A stretch of 64,000 nt of DNA from an uncultured Acetobacteraceae bacterium (GCA_903877125.1 CAIRCM010000211.1:1-64000); one strand, 5' to 3'; counted from the first letter of the stretch, positions 45,625 through 54,444 are shown. Made by a program: numbers and translations. Notes: generated by a model from the sequence alone, not told the origin.

Positions 45625-45656
45625 AATTTTCTCTCTTTCGTGGAGATGAAGAAACG

Positions 45657-46664
45657 ATGACGGCTCAGTATCACGGTTCACGGTGGCAGGACGACATGCA
45701 GGCCGCGATCGGCCACACGCCGCTGATCAAGCTGCGCCGGGCATCGGCGGAAACCGGCTGTACCATACTGGGTAAAGCGGAATTCATGAACCCCGGTGGA
45801 TCGGTCAAGGATCGGGCCGGCCTCTATATCATCCGCGATGCCGAGCAGCGGGGGGTGCTGAAACCGGGTGGGACGGTGGTGGAGGGGACAGCGGGCAATA
45901 CCGGTATCGGGCTGACCTTGGTCGGCAACGCGCTCGGCTATCGCTGCACGATCGTGATGCCGGAGACTCAGAGCAAGGAAAAGATCGATTTCCTGCGCAT
46001 GATCGGTGCCGACCTGCGTCTGGTTCCCGCCAAGCCGTTCCGCGATCCCGGCAATTACGTGCATTACTCCCGCCGTTTAGCCGAGGAGATGGGCGCTGTT
46101 TGGGCGAACCAGTTCGATAATCTGGCGAACCGGGAGGGTCACCGTATTTCGACCGGGCCGGAGATCTGGGAACAGACCGGCGGCAAGATCGAAGCGTTCA
46201 CCTGCGCCTGCGGCTCCGGCGGGACTCTGGCCGGTGTTGCGTTGGCGTTGAAGGAAAAGAACCCGAATGTGCGGATCGTGCTGGCCGATCCCGAAGGCAG
46301 CGGGCTTTATGGGTGGGTCAAGAGCAACGATCTCACGGCGACGGGGTCGTCGATCACCGAGGGTATTGGGCAGGGCCGCGTGCCCGCCAACCTCGCGGGT
46401 GCGCCGATCGACGATGCCGAGCGGATCCCCGATGCCGAGGCGTTGGGATACATCTACGATGTACTGATCCATGAGGGTCTGTCGGTCGGCACATCGTCGG
46501 GCATCAACATCGCGGCGGCGGTGCGGGTCGCGAAGGCGATGGGGCCGGGGCATACGGTGGTGACGATATTGTGCGACGGCGGCGCGCGGTATGCCTCGAA
46601 GCTGTTCAATCCGCCGTTCCTGCGGGAGAAAGGGCTTCCGGTGCCGGCTTGGATCGCGGAGTAG
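45657..46664 (+). CDS. cysK: Cysteine synthase A (O-acetylserine sulfhydrylase)
   Basis: A 335-residue fold-type II PLP enzyme that makes cysteine from O-acetylserine and sulfide. The PLP lysine is Lys51 in N-P-G-G-S-V-K-D-R. The phosphate-binding G-S-G-G-T loop is near 187-191, and T-A-G-N-T-G near 79-84 binds the substrate carboxylate. The S-S-G motif near 280 contacts PLP. Divergent from the rhodanese gene and convergent with otnC (four bases between stops). Confidence 0.93.
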   Translation: MTAQYHGSRWQDDMQAAIGHTPLIKLRRASAETGCTILGKAEFMNPGGSVKDRAGLYIIRDAEQRGVLKPGGTVVEGTAGNTGIGLTLVGNALGYRCTIVMPETQSKEKIDFLRMIGADLRLVPAKPFRDPGNYVHYSRRLAEEMGAVWANQFDNLANREGHRISTGPEIWEQTGGKIEAFTCACGSGGTLAGVALALKEKNPNVRIVLADPEGSGLYGWVKSNDLTATGSSITEGIGQGRVPANLAGAPIDDAERIPDAEALGYIYDVLIHEGLSVGTSSGINIAAAVRVAKAMGPGHTVVTILCDGGARYASKLFNPPFLREKGLPVPAWIAE

Positions 46665-46668
46665 CGGA

Positions 46669-47304
46669 TTACCCGAACGTCGTCAGCAGATCGTCCACCT
46701 GCGCGGGGGTAAGCAACCGGGGCGATGCGCCGCGCAGCATCAGATAGAGTTTGGCGGCTTCCTCCAGTTCCTCGGCCGCGTACACGGCGTCGGTGAGGGT
46801 CTTACCGGACACCACCGGCCCGTGATTGGCGAGCAGGACGGCGCGGGCGTCCCGGGCGGCGGCGTGGATGGCCGGTTCCATCGCGGGATCGCCGGGACGG
46901 TAATATTCGACGATCGGCATCCGCCTTCCCACGCGCATCACGAAATAGGGTGTCAAGGGCGGGATGGGATTGGACGGGTCGACATCCGGCAGACACGACA
47001 CCGCCGTCGCCTGAGTCGAATGCAGGTGCACCACCGCGCCGGCGTCGGCTCGGGCAGTGTAGAAGGCGCGGTGCATGAAGACTTCCTTGGACGGTTTGTC
47101 GCCGCCCACATGCTGGAAATCGCCGTTCAGCTTGGAGATTCGGGCGGCGTCCAAGGCGCCGAGGCTCGAATTGGTGGGCGTGATCAGGTAGCCGCCGTCA
47201 TCCAGCCGTGTGCTGATGTTGCCGGCACTGCCGACAGAGAAGCCACGTGCGAACAGGCTGGCGGCCAGACGGACCAGGAGCGCGCGGGTATCGATCTCGT
47301 TCAT
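46669..47304 (-). CDS. otnC: 3-oxo-tetronate 4-phosphate decarboxylase (class II aldolase fold)
   Basis: A 211-residue class II aldolase/adducin-fold enzyme. The zinc histidines are in H-L-H-S near residue 93-96 and in N-H-G near 160. The S-A-G-N-I-S motif near 25 binds phosphate. Paired with the DUF1537 kinase (one base between them), it fits the OtnK-OtnC pathway in which a tetronate is oxidised, phosphorylated and decarboxylated to dihydroxyacetone phosphate. The oxidation (and isomerisation) genes of that pathway are not adjacent. Confidence 0.85.
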   Translation of the reverse strand: MNEIDTRALLVRLAASLFARGFSVGSAGNISTRLDDGGYLITPTNSSLGALDAARISKLNGDFQHVGGDKPSKEVFMHRAFYTARADAGAVVHLHSTQATAVSCLPDVDPSNPIPPLTPYFVMRVGRRMPIVEYYRPGDPAMEPAIHAAARDARAVLLANHGPVVSGKTLTDAVYAAEELEEAAKLYLMLRGASPRLLTPAQVDDLLTTFG

Positions 47305-47305
47305 C

Positions 47306-48574
47306 TCACGCCCCCAGCATCTCGAATGCTTTGGTGAAGAAGTCCGGCGCGCCGAAATTGCCCGATTTCAGCGCCATCATCAGGGGGGGGCCGGCGCCTT
47401 CGGCCAGGGTCCAGGGCACGCCGGGATCGATCTCCGCGCCGATGCGCAAGGATCGTACGCCAAGCTGACGGACCGTCGCGCCGGAGGTTTCACCACCCGC
47501 GACAACCATGCGGCGCACGCCACGTTCGACGAGGACCGCAGCGATACGGGCCATGGCATCTTCGAGCAGCGCGCCGGCTTCCTCGCGACCGAAGCGGGCC
47601 TGAACGGCGGCGACCTTTTCGGGCGGGGCGGAAGCGGCGATCACGATGGGTTTGGCGCCAAGCTTGCCTTCGGCCCAAGCGAGGGCGCCGGCGGCAAGGG
47701 AAGCAGCGTCCGGCGTGGCGATGGGATCGAGTTCATAGACCGGCACATGTTCGCGTGCTCGGCCCAATTGCATCAGCGTCGCCCGGGAGCAGGACCCCGA
47801 CAGCACGGCGGTATGACCGGCGACCAATGGCAACGCCGAGGGGTCGCCGGCTTCCGGCAACAGACCCGCGCGGCGGAAATTCGCGGGCAGGCCCATGGCG
47901 ATGCCGGACCCGCCGGTGATCAGCGCGTGGTGTTCGGCGGCCTCCCCGATCGCGACCAGGTGGGCGTCGCTGACTGCGTCGACGATGGCGTAGCGGCGCC
48001 CCTGTTCCTTCATGCCGGTCATGGCGCGGCGGATTGCCTGCGCGCCTTGCTCGACGGTGCCGAAGGGGACGAGGCCGACGGTCCCGTCGGTCTGGCGGGA
48101 CATGACACGCACCAGATTGGCATCTTTCATCGGCGTGAGCGGGTGGTTCTCCATGCCCGACTCGTTCAGCAGCATGCCGTTGGCGAACAGGTGCCCGAGG
48201 TAGACGGTCCGGGCGTTGGTGGGGAAGGCGGGGCAGGCGAGGGCGAAGCCGCAGCCCAGTGCCTCGATCATCGCATCCGCCACGGGGCCGATATTGCCTT
48301 GGTCGGTGCTGTCGAAGGTGGAGCAATATTTGAAAAAGAACTGCTTAGCCCCGCCGTCTCGCAGCCAGTGTAAAGCAGCGACGCTTTGGTCCACGGCTTC
48401 CCGCACGGGGGCGGTACGGGACTTGAGCGCAACCACGACGGCATCGGCATCGGGCGGGATGTCGTTCGGCCCTGGCACGCCGATGAGTTGCACGGTGCGC
48501 ATCCCCCCGCGCACCAGCATGGAGCAGAGGTCGGTGGCTCCGGTGAAGTCGTCGGCGACGGCGCCCAGCAGCAT
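47306..48574 (-). CDS. otnK: 3-oxo-tetronate kinase (DUF1537 family)
   Basis: A 422-residue four-carbon acid sugar kinase. The N-terminal D-D-F-T-G-A-T-D-L block at about residues 8-15 binds the sugar acid. The C-terminal V-A-G-G-E-T-S-G-A near 370-378 belongs to the nucleotide-binding half. It would phosphorylate 3-oxo-tetronate for the decarboxylase OtnC encoded just downstream. Erythronate or threonate degradation is the likely pathway. It lies 12 bases before the glycosyltransferase gene's end, so all three are on one strand. Confidence 0.88.
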   Translation of the reverse strand: MLLGAVADDFTGATDLCSMLVRGGMRTVQLIGVPGPNDIPPDADAVVVALKSRTAPVREAVDQSVAALHWLRDGGAKQFFFKYCSTFDSTDQGNIGPVADAMIEALGCGFALACPAFPTNARTVYLGHLFANGMLLNESGMENHPLTPMKDANLVRVMSRQTDGTVGLVPFGTVEQGAQAIRRAMTGMKEQGRRYAIVDAVSDAHLVAIGEAAEHHALITGGSGIAMGLPANFRRAGLLPEAGDPSALPLVAGHTAVLSGSCSRATLMQLGRAREHVPVYELDPIATPDAASLAAGALAWAEGKLGAKPIVIAASAPPEKVAAVQARFGREEAGALLEDAMARIAAVLVERGVRRMVVAGGETSGATVRQLGVRSLRIGAEIDPGVPWTLAEGAGPPLMMALKSGNFGAPDFFTKAFEMLGA

Positions 48575-48586
48575 GTTACATAATCC

Positions 48587-49624
48587 TCACGATTGCAGGG
48601 CTTTGGCGAACAATGCCGCCTGGTCGGCCCAGGTTGGCAGGGTCTGGCCAAGTTTCCAGGCTTCCGCCGCGATTTCTCGCCGTAGCTCGTGGCCGAAAAT
48701 CACCCGGCGCAGCGATTTCGAGACCTGGTCGCGGTCCCCGGCGGGGCAGGCGAGGCCGGATTCGGGGGTGAGCAGGTCCGCGGCGGCGCCGCCGCGCGTG
48801 ACGACGACCGGCAGGCCGCGTTTCAGCGCCTCGGCAATGACCATGCCGTAGCCCTCGTAGTGGGTCGCCAGTGCGAAGATGTCGGCCGATTGCCACATGG
48901 TGTCCAGGGCTTCGCCCACCAGCGGGCCGGTGAAGCGGACCCGGTCGCCAATTTTCAATTCGTCCGCCAGGGTATGGAGGGATGCGGCATAAGCGGGGTC
49001 GGCGGTTGCAGATCCGACGATGGTCAGCCGCCAATCGAGATCGAACAGCCGAGCGAGGGCGCTCAGCAAAAGATCGTGCCCTTTGCGGGGGATCAGCGTA
49101 CCGATCGACAGCACATGGCAGCTCGGGCCGCCCGATCCGGTGGCGCGTGGCGCATCGTCGGTGCCGGGATTGACGATCGCGATGCGATCAGGGCGGACGC
49201 CGAAGTCCTTTGCCAGGGTCTCGCCGGTCAGGGTGCTGGTGACGATCGCGCCTCGCAGGCGACGGAACAGGCGTTCCTCGACGTCCCGCAGGCGCGTCTG
49301 TTCGGACGGATCCATGCCGGTTTCAAGCGAGGTAGGGTGGTGGATGAGGCCTATCGCGCCGATTGATGCGATCGCATCGTCCAGGCCGGCGAAGGCCGGC
49401 AGCGCCAGCCCGTCGATGACGGTTTTGGTGCCTGGTGTCAGGCGATCCAGCGCGGCGCACGCGGAGTCCCGAGCGACTGTATCGGCGAAGGGGTGGTTGC
49501 CGGGCAGTTCGGCGACAAGGATGTCGTGGCCGAGCAGGCGCAGCTCGGCGACGATCCGGCGATCGTAGCCATAACCGCCGGAGATGGTGGAAAACGGGGC
49601 GGGAACGATGAGGGTGACGTGCAT
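48587..49624 (-). CDS. Glycosyltransferase family 4-like protein
   Basis: A 345-residue GT-B-fold glycosyltransferase. The G-G-Y-G-Y-D-R segment near residues 16-22 is the acceptor side. The C-terminal domain has S-I-G-T-L-I-P-R-K-G near 172-181 and the nucleotide-sugar E-G-Y-G-M-V-I-A-E motif (E-x7-E). It probably transfers a sugar from a nucleotide donor onto an envelope or capsule precursor. A perfect ten-base inverted repeat (49621-49650) contains the start codon. It is followed at its 3' end by otnK, with only 12 bases between. Confidence 0.82.
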   Translation of the reverse strand: MHVTLIVPAPFSTISGGYGYDRRIVAELRLLGHDILVAELPGNHPFADTVARDSACAALDRLTPGTKTVIDGLALPAFAGLDDAIASIGAIGLIHHPTSLETGMDPSEQTRLRDVEERLFRRLRGAIVTSTLTGETLAKDFGVRPDRIAIVNPGTDDAPRATGSGGPSCHVLSIGTLIPRKGHDLLLSALARLFDLDWRLTIVGSATADPAYAASLHTLADELKIGDRVRFTGPLVGEALDTMWQSADIFALATHYEGYGMVIAEALKRGLPVVVTRGGAAADLLTPESGLACPAGDRDQVSKSLRRVIFGHELRREIAAEAWKLGQTLPTWADQAALFAKALQS

Positions 49625-49650
49625 GACGCGCGGAGTCTAGCGCGTCATGC
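49621..49650 (-). promoter_or_regulatory. Ten-base hairpin across the glycosyltransferase start codon
   Basis: GCATGACGCG (49621-49630) is answered by CGCGTCATGC (49641-49650) with a ten-base loop. On the coding strand the second arm carries the ATG, so folding would hide the start. There is no clear Shine-Dalgarno run upstream, so the hairpin might mark a leaderless or structure-controlled start, or simply be chance. Confidence 0.3.
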
Positions 49651-49664
49651 CACGGTAATCGACC

Positions 49665-49720
49665 CTTAGGGCCTGTTCGAAGATAATCGAATCGATGTAG
49701 CGGTTCGAACAGGCCCTAAG
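49665..49720. repeat. Short element with perfect 17-bp terminal inverted repeats
   Basis: CTTAGGGCCTGTTCGAA (49665-49681) is the exact reverse complement of TTCGAACAGGCCCTAAG (49704-49720), separated by 22 bases. IS5-type elements carry ends of this flavour and duplicate three or four bases of T/A-rich target. The outermost TTA/TAA could belong to such a duplication. The 56-base unit has no coding potential, so it looks like a solo MITE or the merged ends of a lost IS. It lies in the gap between the livK-like gene's stop (49780) and the glycosyltransferase start (49624). Confidence 0.55.
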
Positions 49721-49779
49721 TCTTTGTTTTGAGCGGCAGCTTTGTCGGCAGGCTGGCGCACTTATTTGCCGACGCTGCC

Positions 49780-50979
49780 TTACGAGCCGGAAATCACGTC
49801 CCCGAACCGGACCCAGGTCTTGCCGTCCCATTTCTGCAACTGCATCGACTTGATCGGATGGAAGTTGGTCGGGCTGGTGTTCACATGGATGCCCGGCAGC
49901 AGGATGGGATCGTAGGGATCATGCAGGTTGGCGGCTTGCTTCATGATGTTCTCGCGGGAGAAGTCGGTCCCGCACTGCTTCAGAACCTGCCACATCACCA
50001 TGCTGACGCCGTAGGCGAAGGCGTAGTTCGCGTCGGTCGTATCGGCTTCGGGCATGTATTTCGCCATGAATGCCCGCCACTCGTTCATGCCCTTGTCGTC
50101 CTTGAAGGCGGGGTCGGTGGGGTCCTTCATGTATCCGGTGGTGATGATGCCGACGCCGTTTTCGGGGCCGGCCGGGTTCATGACCGATCCAACGGAGATT
50201 GACACGTTGGTCAGGAAGAAGGTCGGGTGCCAGTTCAGATCGTGCACTTTGCGGATCGCCTGGGCGGCGAATTTCGGCGTCGCGGCGACGAGCAGCACGT
50301 CGGCGCCCGAGGCCTGCAAGGCGGTGAGCTGGCTGTCGATGGTCGCGTCGGTGGTTTCATAGCTGGCGACCTTGACGACGACGGAGTCGAACTTGTCGCC
50401 CAGAACGTCCTTCACACCGGCCGGATAGTCCTTACCGAAGTCGTCGTTCTGATACAGGATCGCCAGCTTGGCCTTGGGGTTCTGCTGGAGCATGTATTTC
50501 GCGTAGATCTGGGCCTCGGTCCGGTAGCTGGGCTGGTAGCCCATCGTCCAGGGGAAGTGCTGGTAGTCGCCCCACTTGTCCGCGCCGGTCGAGATGAAGA
50601 GATGCGGCACCTTCTTCTGGTTCACGTAGCGATGGATCGCCGAGTTCGTGGGGGTCCCAAGGGTCTGGAAGAGAAGCGCAACCTGATCTTCCTCGACCAG
50701 ACGGCGCACCTGTTCGACCGTCTTGGGCGGCGAATAGCCGTCGTCGTAGGAGATGAAGTTGATCTTGTGACCGGCGACGCCGCCCTGGTCGTTGACCATC
50801 CTGAAGAACGCGGCCTCGGTCTTGGCGATCACGCCATAGGCCGATGCTGGGCCGCTGTAGGCGTCGGTGTTGCCGATCTTGATCTCGGTGGCGGTGACGC
50901 CGGGGGTATCGGCGGCGAAGGCGAAGCCGCTGGAAACCAGTAGGGCCGTGGCGATGGCTAGGCGTTTGATCACGAACAT
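49780..50979 (-). CDS. Branched-chain amino-acid-type ABC transporter, substrate-binding protein
   Basis: A 399-residue periplasmic binding protein of the LivJ/LivK (Leu/Ile/Val, urea or aromatic acid) family. A signal peptide (about residues 1-23, K-R-L-A-I-A-T-A-L-L-V-S-S-G-F-A-F-A) precedes the mature N-terminus. The T-E-I-K-I-G-N-T segment and the F-G-K-D-Y-P-A-G-V-K near 170-180 follow the family. There is no permease or ATPase gene beside it, so it is an orphan that could serve a distant transporter. GAGGGAA is close to the ATG at 50979 (spacing only two or three). Confidence 0.85.
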   Translation of the reverse strand: MFVIKRLAIATALLVSSGFAFAADTPGVTATEIKIGNTDAYSGPASAYGVIAKTEAAFFRMVNDQGGVAGHKINFISYDDGYSPPKTVEQVRRLVEEDQVALLFQTLGTPTNSAIHRYVNQKKVPHLFISTGADKWGDYQHFPWTMGYQPSYRTEAQIYAKYMLQQNPKAKLAILYQNDDFGKDYPAGVKDVLGDKFDSVVVKVASYETTDATIDSQLTALQASGADVLLVAATPKFAAQAIRKVHDLNWHPTFFLTNVSISVGSVMNPAGPENGVGIITTGYMKDPTDPAFKDDKGMNEWRAFMAKYMPEADTTDANYAFAYGVSMVMWQVLKQCGTDFSRENIMKQAANLHDPYDPILLPGIHVNTSPTNFHPIKSMQLQKWDGKTWVRFGDVISGS

Positions 50980-51015
50980 TTCCCTCTTTTTGAACCTCCC
51001 CCCGGTTATCACGGC

Positions 51016-51747
51016 CTAACAGGTGGCGCCAAGGGGGCGGGGCAGCAGCCAGGCGATCAGGCGCGCCAGGCCGGTCGCACCAGGGCCGCGGGTCGGGGCC
51101 GGCCGGGCGGCGGGGATTGCGGCGGTCGGGCTGGTCAGCCGGTCGATCGTCGCGCGCAGACGGCCGCGGGCGCGATGTAACAGGACCCGTTGGTTTTCGG
51201 CGGAGATTCCCAGGATCTCGCAGGCTTCCTCGGCAGTCCGAGCTTCCATGTCGCGGAGGAGGATGACGGCTTTTTGGCCGGCGGGGAGGTTTTCGATGGC
51301 CTCCTGGACATGGTCCCAGAGCTGGCGCCCGCCGACGATCCGTTCGGGGCTGATTTCGTCCCACAGGCGCGGTGCCTCGGCCCAGTGGCCATCGGGCTTG
51401 AAGGCCGAGGTGGGTACGGCGCGTTCACCGGGTTGGGCCCCGTCCAGAATGGAGGGCAGGCCGACGGTGCGGCCTTCCCGCCCGATGCGGGTCCGAGCCC
51501 GGTTCATCACGATGCTGAACAGCCAGGTGGTGAGGGAGGAGCGGCCTTCGAACCGGGCAATATTCGAGAATACGGCGAGCCAGGTGTCCTGCACGACTTC
51601 CTCGGCCTGGGCATGGCTACCGATGACCGAGGCTGCGACGCGGGTCAACGAGGCGTGGAATCGACGGATCAGGGCACGATAGGCTGCCTGATCGCCGCTC
51701 CGCAGCTTCACGAGGAAGGCCGGTTGATCGAATTCGCTTTGCGCCAT
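51016..51747 (-). CDS. ECF-type RNA polymerase sigma factor
   Basis: A 243-residue sigma-70 family protein with sigma2 (residues about 20-90: L-x-R-V-A-A-S-V-I-G, then E-E-V-V-Q-D-T-W-L-A-V-F) and sigma4 (about 150-200: L-P-A-G-Q-K-A-V-I-L-L-R-D, then A-E-E-A-C-E-I-L-G-I-S-A-E-N). The long linker between them (about 90-150) and the proline-rich C-terminal tail are unlike minimal ECF factors. It diverges from a zinc-finger anti-sigma candidate with only 15 bases between start codons. It probably controls a stress or envelope regulon, perhaps its own and that of the anti-sigma. The ATG at 51747 follows AAGGGA by six bases. Confidence 0.85.
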   Translation of the reverse strand: MAQSEFDQPAFLVKLRSGDQAAYRALIRRFHASLTRVAASVIGSHAQAEEVVQDTWLAVFSNIARFEGRSSLTTWLFSIVMNRARTRIGREGRTVGLPSILDGAQPGERAVPTSAFKPDGHWAEAPRLWDEISPERIVGGRQLWDHVQEAIENLPAGQKAVILLRDMEARTAEEACEILGISAENQRVLLHRARGRLRATIDRLTSPTAAIPAARPAPTRGPGATGLARLIAWLLPRPLGATC

Positions 51748-51762
51748 GCCGATTCCCTTACC

Positions 51763-52083
51763 ATGCAACCCTGGCCGACGGCGTGTAACAAGTGTAATGC
51801 GCCGGAGTCACCCCTATCAGACCAACCGCGAGAGGCTGCCATTCCCACTTGCAAAGACATGTCCGAACTGGTGACCGATTACCTCGATCGCTCGCTTCCC
51901 TGGCATCTGCGCATCAGGGCTCGGCTGCACCTTTTCCTGTGCGGCGCCTGCACGCGTTACTACGACCAGATGCGCCGCACGGTGCGTCTTTTGGGTAGTG
52001 GTCCGCCGCCCGTGCCGCCGGCGGATGTGGAGGATCAGGTGTTACGGGCCCTGGCTGCACGGCCGCCGAGCAGCGACAGGTAA
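51763..52083 (+). CDS. zf-HC2-type putative anti-sigma factor
   Basis: A 106-residue protein with the zf-HC2 signature C-x25-H-x3-C-x2-C: Cys30, His56, Cys60 and Cys63. This zinc site is typical of anti-sigma factors that bind an ECF sigma factor and release it under stress. Around it the pattern T-C-K-D-M-S-E-L-V-T-D-Y-L-D matches family members that accompany sigma factors like its neighbour. There is no membrane helix, so it is a cytoplasmic type. The ATG at 51763 is needed to keep Cys30; the next ATG, at 51859, would drop it. The N-terminal C-x-x-C (residues 8 and 11) could add a second site. Confidence 0.7.
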   Translation: MQPWPTACNKCNAPESPLSDQPREAAIPTCKDMSELVTDYLDRSLPWHLRIRARLHLFLCGACTRYYDQMRRTVRLLGSGPPPVPPADVEDQVLRALAARPPSSDR

Positions 52084-52496
52084 CGATACAGGCAATCGGC
52101 GCGTCTTGCGGCAGTATTTGCCGCGTGAAAAGTCATTTGCAGTTTTAATCCCACGGAGGCCTCGAATTGCGTCATGAATGGCGCATGGTCAGAGGCTTCG
52201 CAAAAAAGAACGGGTGCGTTAACCTTTTATTAACCATTCGCATGTATGGTGGTATGATCGGTCTTGCCGGTCATCCCGGCTGGCAGCCGGCACCAGGATC
52301 GCGAGCCATGTGCTTGTCCGGCCGCACGCCTCTTTTTGTGCTCTGTTGGGCACATATCTCCATTTTACATCAACTTCGTTCGATAATCCCGCGACTCCGC
52401 AAGTTTTTCTTGCAACCACCCGCCCCGGGTACGCTAGCGTCCCTTTCGACTTGCCTGGGGACCACCCATATCTCCCACAGCAATGGAGCGGCTTAA
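52084..52496. other. Intergenic region upstream of prkA
   Basis: About 410 bases with no convincing gene; the one plus-strand frame here is a chance opening. An A+T-rich stretch at 52216-52240 (TTAACCTTTTATTAACCAT) stands out in this G+C-rich window and probably marks a promoter region. A small perfect stem, CCGGCT-GGC-AGCCGG, lies at 52276-52290. The prkA promoter, perhaps a target of the adjacent sigma factor, should be here, but no consensus can be named with confidence. Confidence 0.4.
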
Positions 52497-54443
52497 ATGA
52501 ACACGCTCGATGATATCTTTACCGTCTATGCCCGCAGTTTCGAATCGCAACGCGAGTCCGAGATGTCCCTCGGCGATTATCTTGAATTATGTCGCGAGAA
52601 GCCGATGGCCTATGCCACGGCAACGGAACGCCTGCTCGCCGCGATCGGCGAGCCCGAAATGGTCGATACTTCCAAAGACGCCCGGCTCGGTCGCATTTTC
52701 ATGAACCGGACGATCCGCCGCTACCCCGCGTTCGACGAATTCTACGGCATGGAGGAGACGATCGAGCGGATTGTCGGCTTCCTCCGCCACGCCGCGCAGG
52801 GATTGGAGGAGCGCAAGCAGATCATGTACCTCCTCGGCCCCGTCGGAGGCGGCAAATCGTCGCTGGCGGAGCGGTTGAAGGCGCTGATGGAGACGTATCC
52901 CATTTACGTGCTGAAGGCCGGCGACGAAATCAGCCCGGTATTCGAAAGCCCGCTGGGCCTGTTCGATCCGGACCGGACGGGCAGCCTGCTGGAAGACCGC
53001 TACGGCATTCCCCGTCGTCGCCTGACCGGGATCATGAGCCCGTGGTGCCTCAAGCGGCTTGACGAATTCGGCGGTGACATTTCCCGTTTCCGGGTGCAGC
53101 GCATGATGCCGTCGCGGCTGCGCCAGATCGGTGTCGCCAAGACAGAGCCGGGGGATGAGAACAACCAGGATATTTCCTCCCTCGTTGGCAAGGTCGATAT
53201 CCGCAAGCTGGAAATGCATTCGCAGAACGATCCCGACGCATACAGCTATTCGGGCGGATTGAACCGCGCGAACCAGGGCATGCTGGAATTCGTCGAGATG
53301 TTCAAGGCCCCGATCAAGATGCTGCACCCGTTGCTGACCGCGACGCAGGAAGGCAACTACATCGGGACCGAGAATATCGGCGCGATCCCGTTTTCCGGCA
53401 TTATCATGGCGCACTCGAACGAGGCGGAGTGGCAGAGTTTTCGCAACAACAAGAACAACGAAGCCTTCATCGACCGCATCTACGTCATCAAGGTGCCGTA
53501 CTGCCTGCGGGTTTCGGAAGAGCAGAAAATCTACGAAAAGCTGGTCAGCCGGTCTGAGTTGGGCGCGGCGCCCTGTGCGCCGGCGACGTTGGAAATGCTG
53601 GCGCGGTTTTCCGTGCTGTCGCGTCTGAAAAAGCACGAGAATTCAACCTTGTTTTCGAAGATGCGGATTTACGACGGCGAAAGCCTGAAGGAAACCGATC
53701 CGCGGGCGCGGTCCTTGCAGGAATACAAGGACTCCGCTGGTATGGAGGAGGGGATGGACGGCGCGTCCACCCGCTTTGCCTTCAAGGTGCTGGCAGCGAC
53801 CTTCAACCACGACACCACCGAAGTGGCGGCCGATCCGGTGCATCTGATGTATGTGCTGGAACAATCCATCCGCCGTGAGCAGATGCCGCAGGAGACCGAG
53901 AAGCGTTATCTGGAATTCATCAAGGGCGAGCTCGCCCCGCGTTATGCCGAGTTTATCGGCAACGAAATCCAGAAGGCCTACCTGGAATCCTATCACGATT
54001 ACGGGCAGAATCTTTTCGACCGTTACGTTGCCTCTGCCGATGCGTGGATCGAGGACATCGACTTCAAGGACCCCGAGACCGGGCAGTTGCTCAGCCGGGA
54101 ACTGCTGAACCAGGAACTGACCAAGGTCGAGAAACCGGCCGGCATCGCCAATCCCAAGGACTTCCGCAACGAGGTGGTGAAATTCTGCCTGCGTGCCCGA
54201 GCAAACAACAACGGAAAGAACCCGAGTTGGACCAGCTACGAGAAGGTTCGGGAAGTGATCGAACGCCGCATGTTCAGCCATGTGGAGGAATTGCTGCCGG
54301 TGATCAGCTTCGGCTCGAAGAAAGACGGGGAGACCGAGAAGAAGCACACTGAATTCGTGGAGCGCATGACATCGCGGGGCTACACCGAACGGCAGGTTCG
54401 GCGGTTGGTCGAGTGGTATATGCGGGTGAAACAGGCGAGCTGA
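52497..54443 (+). CDS. prkA: PrkA serine protein kinase (AAA domain)
   Basis: A 648-residue protein kinase of the PrkA family. The N-terminal AAA+ part has Walker A G-P-V-G-G-G-K-S at 114-121 and a Y-G-I-P-like loop near 170. The C-terminal half has the kinase-like domain of this family. In enterobacteria it is induced by nitrogen or stationary-phase stress with the next two genes. Followed after one base by yeaH. Confidence 0.92.
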   Translation: MNTLDDIFTVYARSFESQRESEMSLGDYLELCREKPMAYATATERLLAAIGEPEMVDTSKDARLGRIFMNRTIRRYPAFDEFYGMEETIERIVGFLRHAAQGLEERKQIMYLLGPVGGGKSSLAERLKALMETYPIYVLKAGDEISPVFESPLGLFDPDRTGSLLEDRYGIPRRRLTGIMSPWCLKRLDEFGGDISRFRVQRMMPSRLRQIGVAKTEPGDENNQDISSLVGKVDIRKLEMHSQNDPDAYSYSGGLNRANQGMLEFVEMFKAPIKMLHPLLTATQEGNYIGTENIGAIPFSGIIMAHSNEAEWQSFRNNKNNEAFIDRIYVIKVPYCLRVSEEQKIYEKLVSRSELGAAPCAPATLEMLARFSVLSRLKKHENSTLFSKMRIYDGESLKETDPRARSLQEYKDSAGMEEGMDGASTRFAFKVLAATFNHDTTEVAADPVHLMYVLEQSIRREQMPQETEKRYLEFIKGELAPRYAEFIGNEIQKAYLESYHDYGQNLFDRYVASADAWIEDIDFKDPETGQLLSRELLNQELTKVEKPAGIANPKDFRNEVVKFCLRARANNNGKNPSWTSYEKVREVIERRMFSHVEELLPVISFGSKKDGETEKKHTEFVERMTSRGYTERQVRRLVEWYMRVKQAS

Positions 54444-54444
54444 G

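Noticed and set aside
49665-49720. Intrinsic terminator for the livK-like gene
   Set aside because: The hairpin is strong, but on the gene's strand no U-run follows. The T-rich run is on the opposite strand, where no gene ends. An inserted element is more likely.
52167-52496. 109-codon plus-strand frame upstream of prkA
   Set aside because: No ribosome binding site and no domain, and it covers an A+T-rich probable promoter region; most likely chance.
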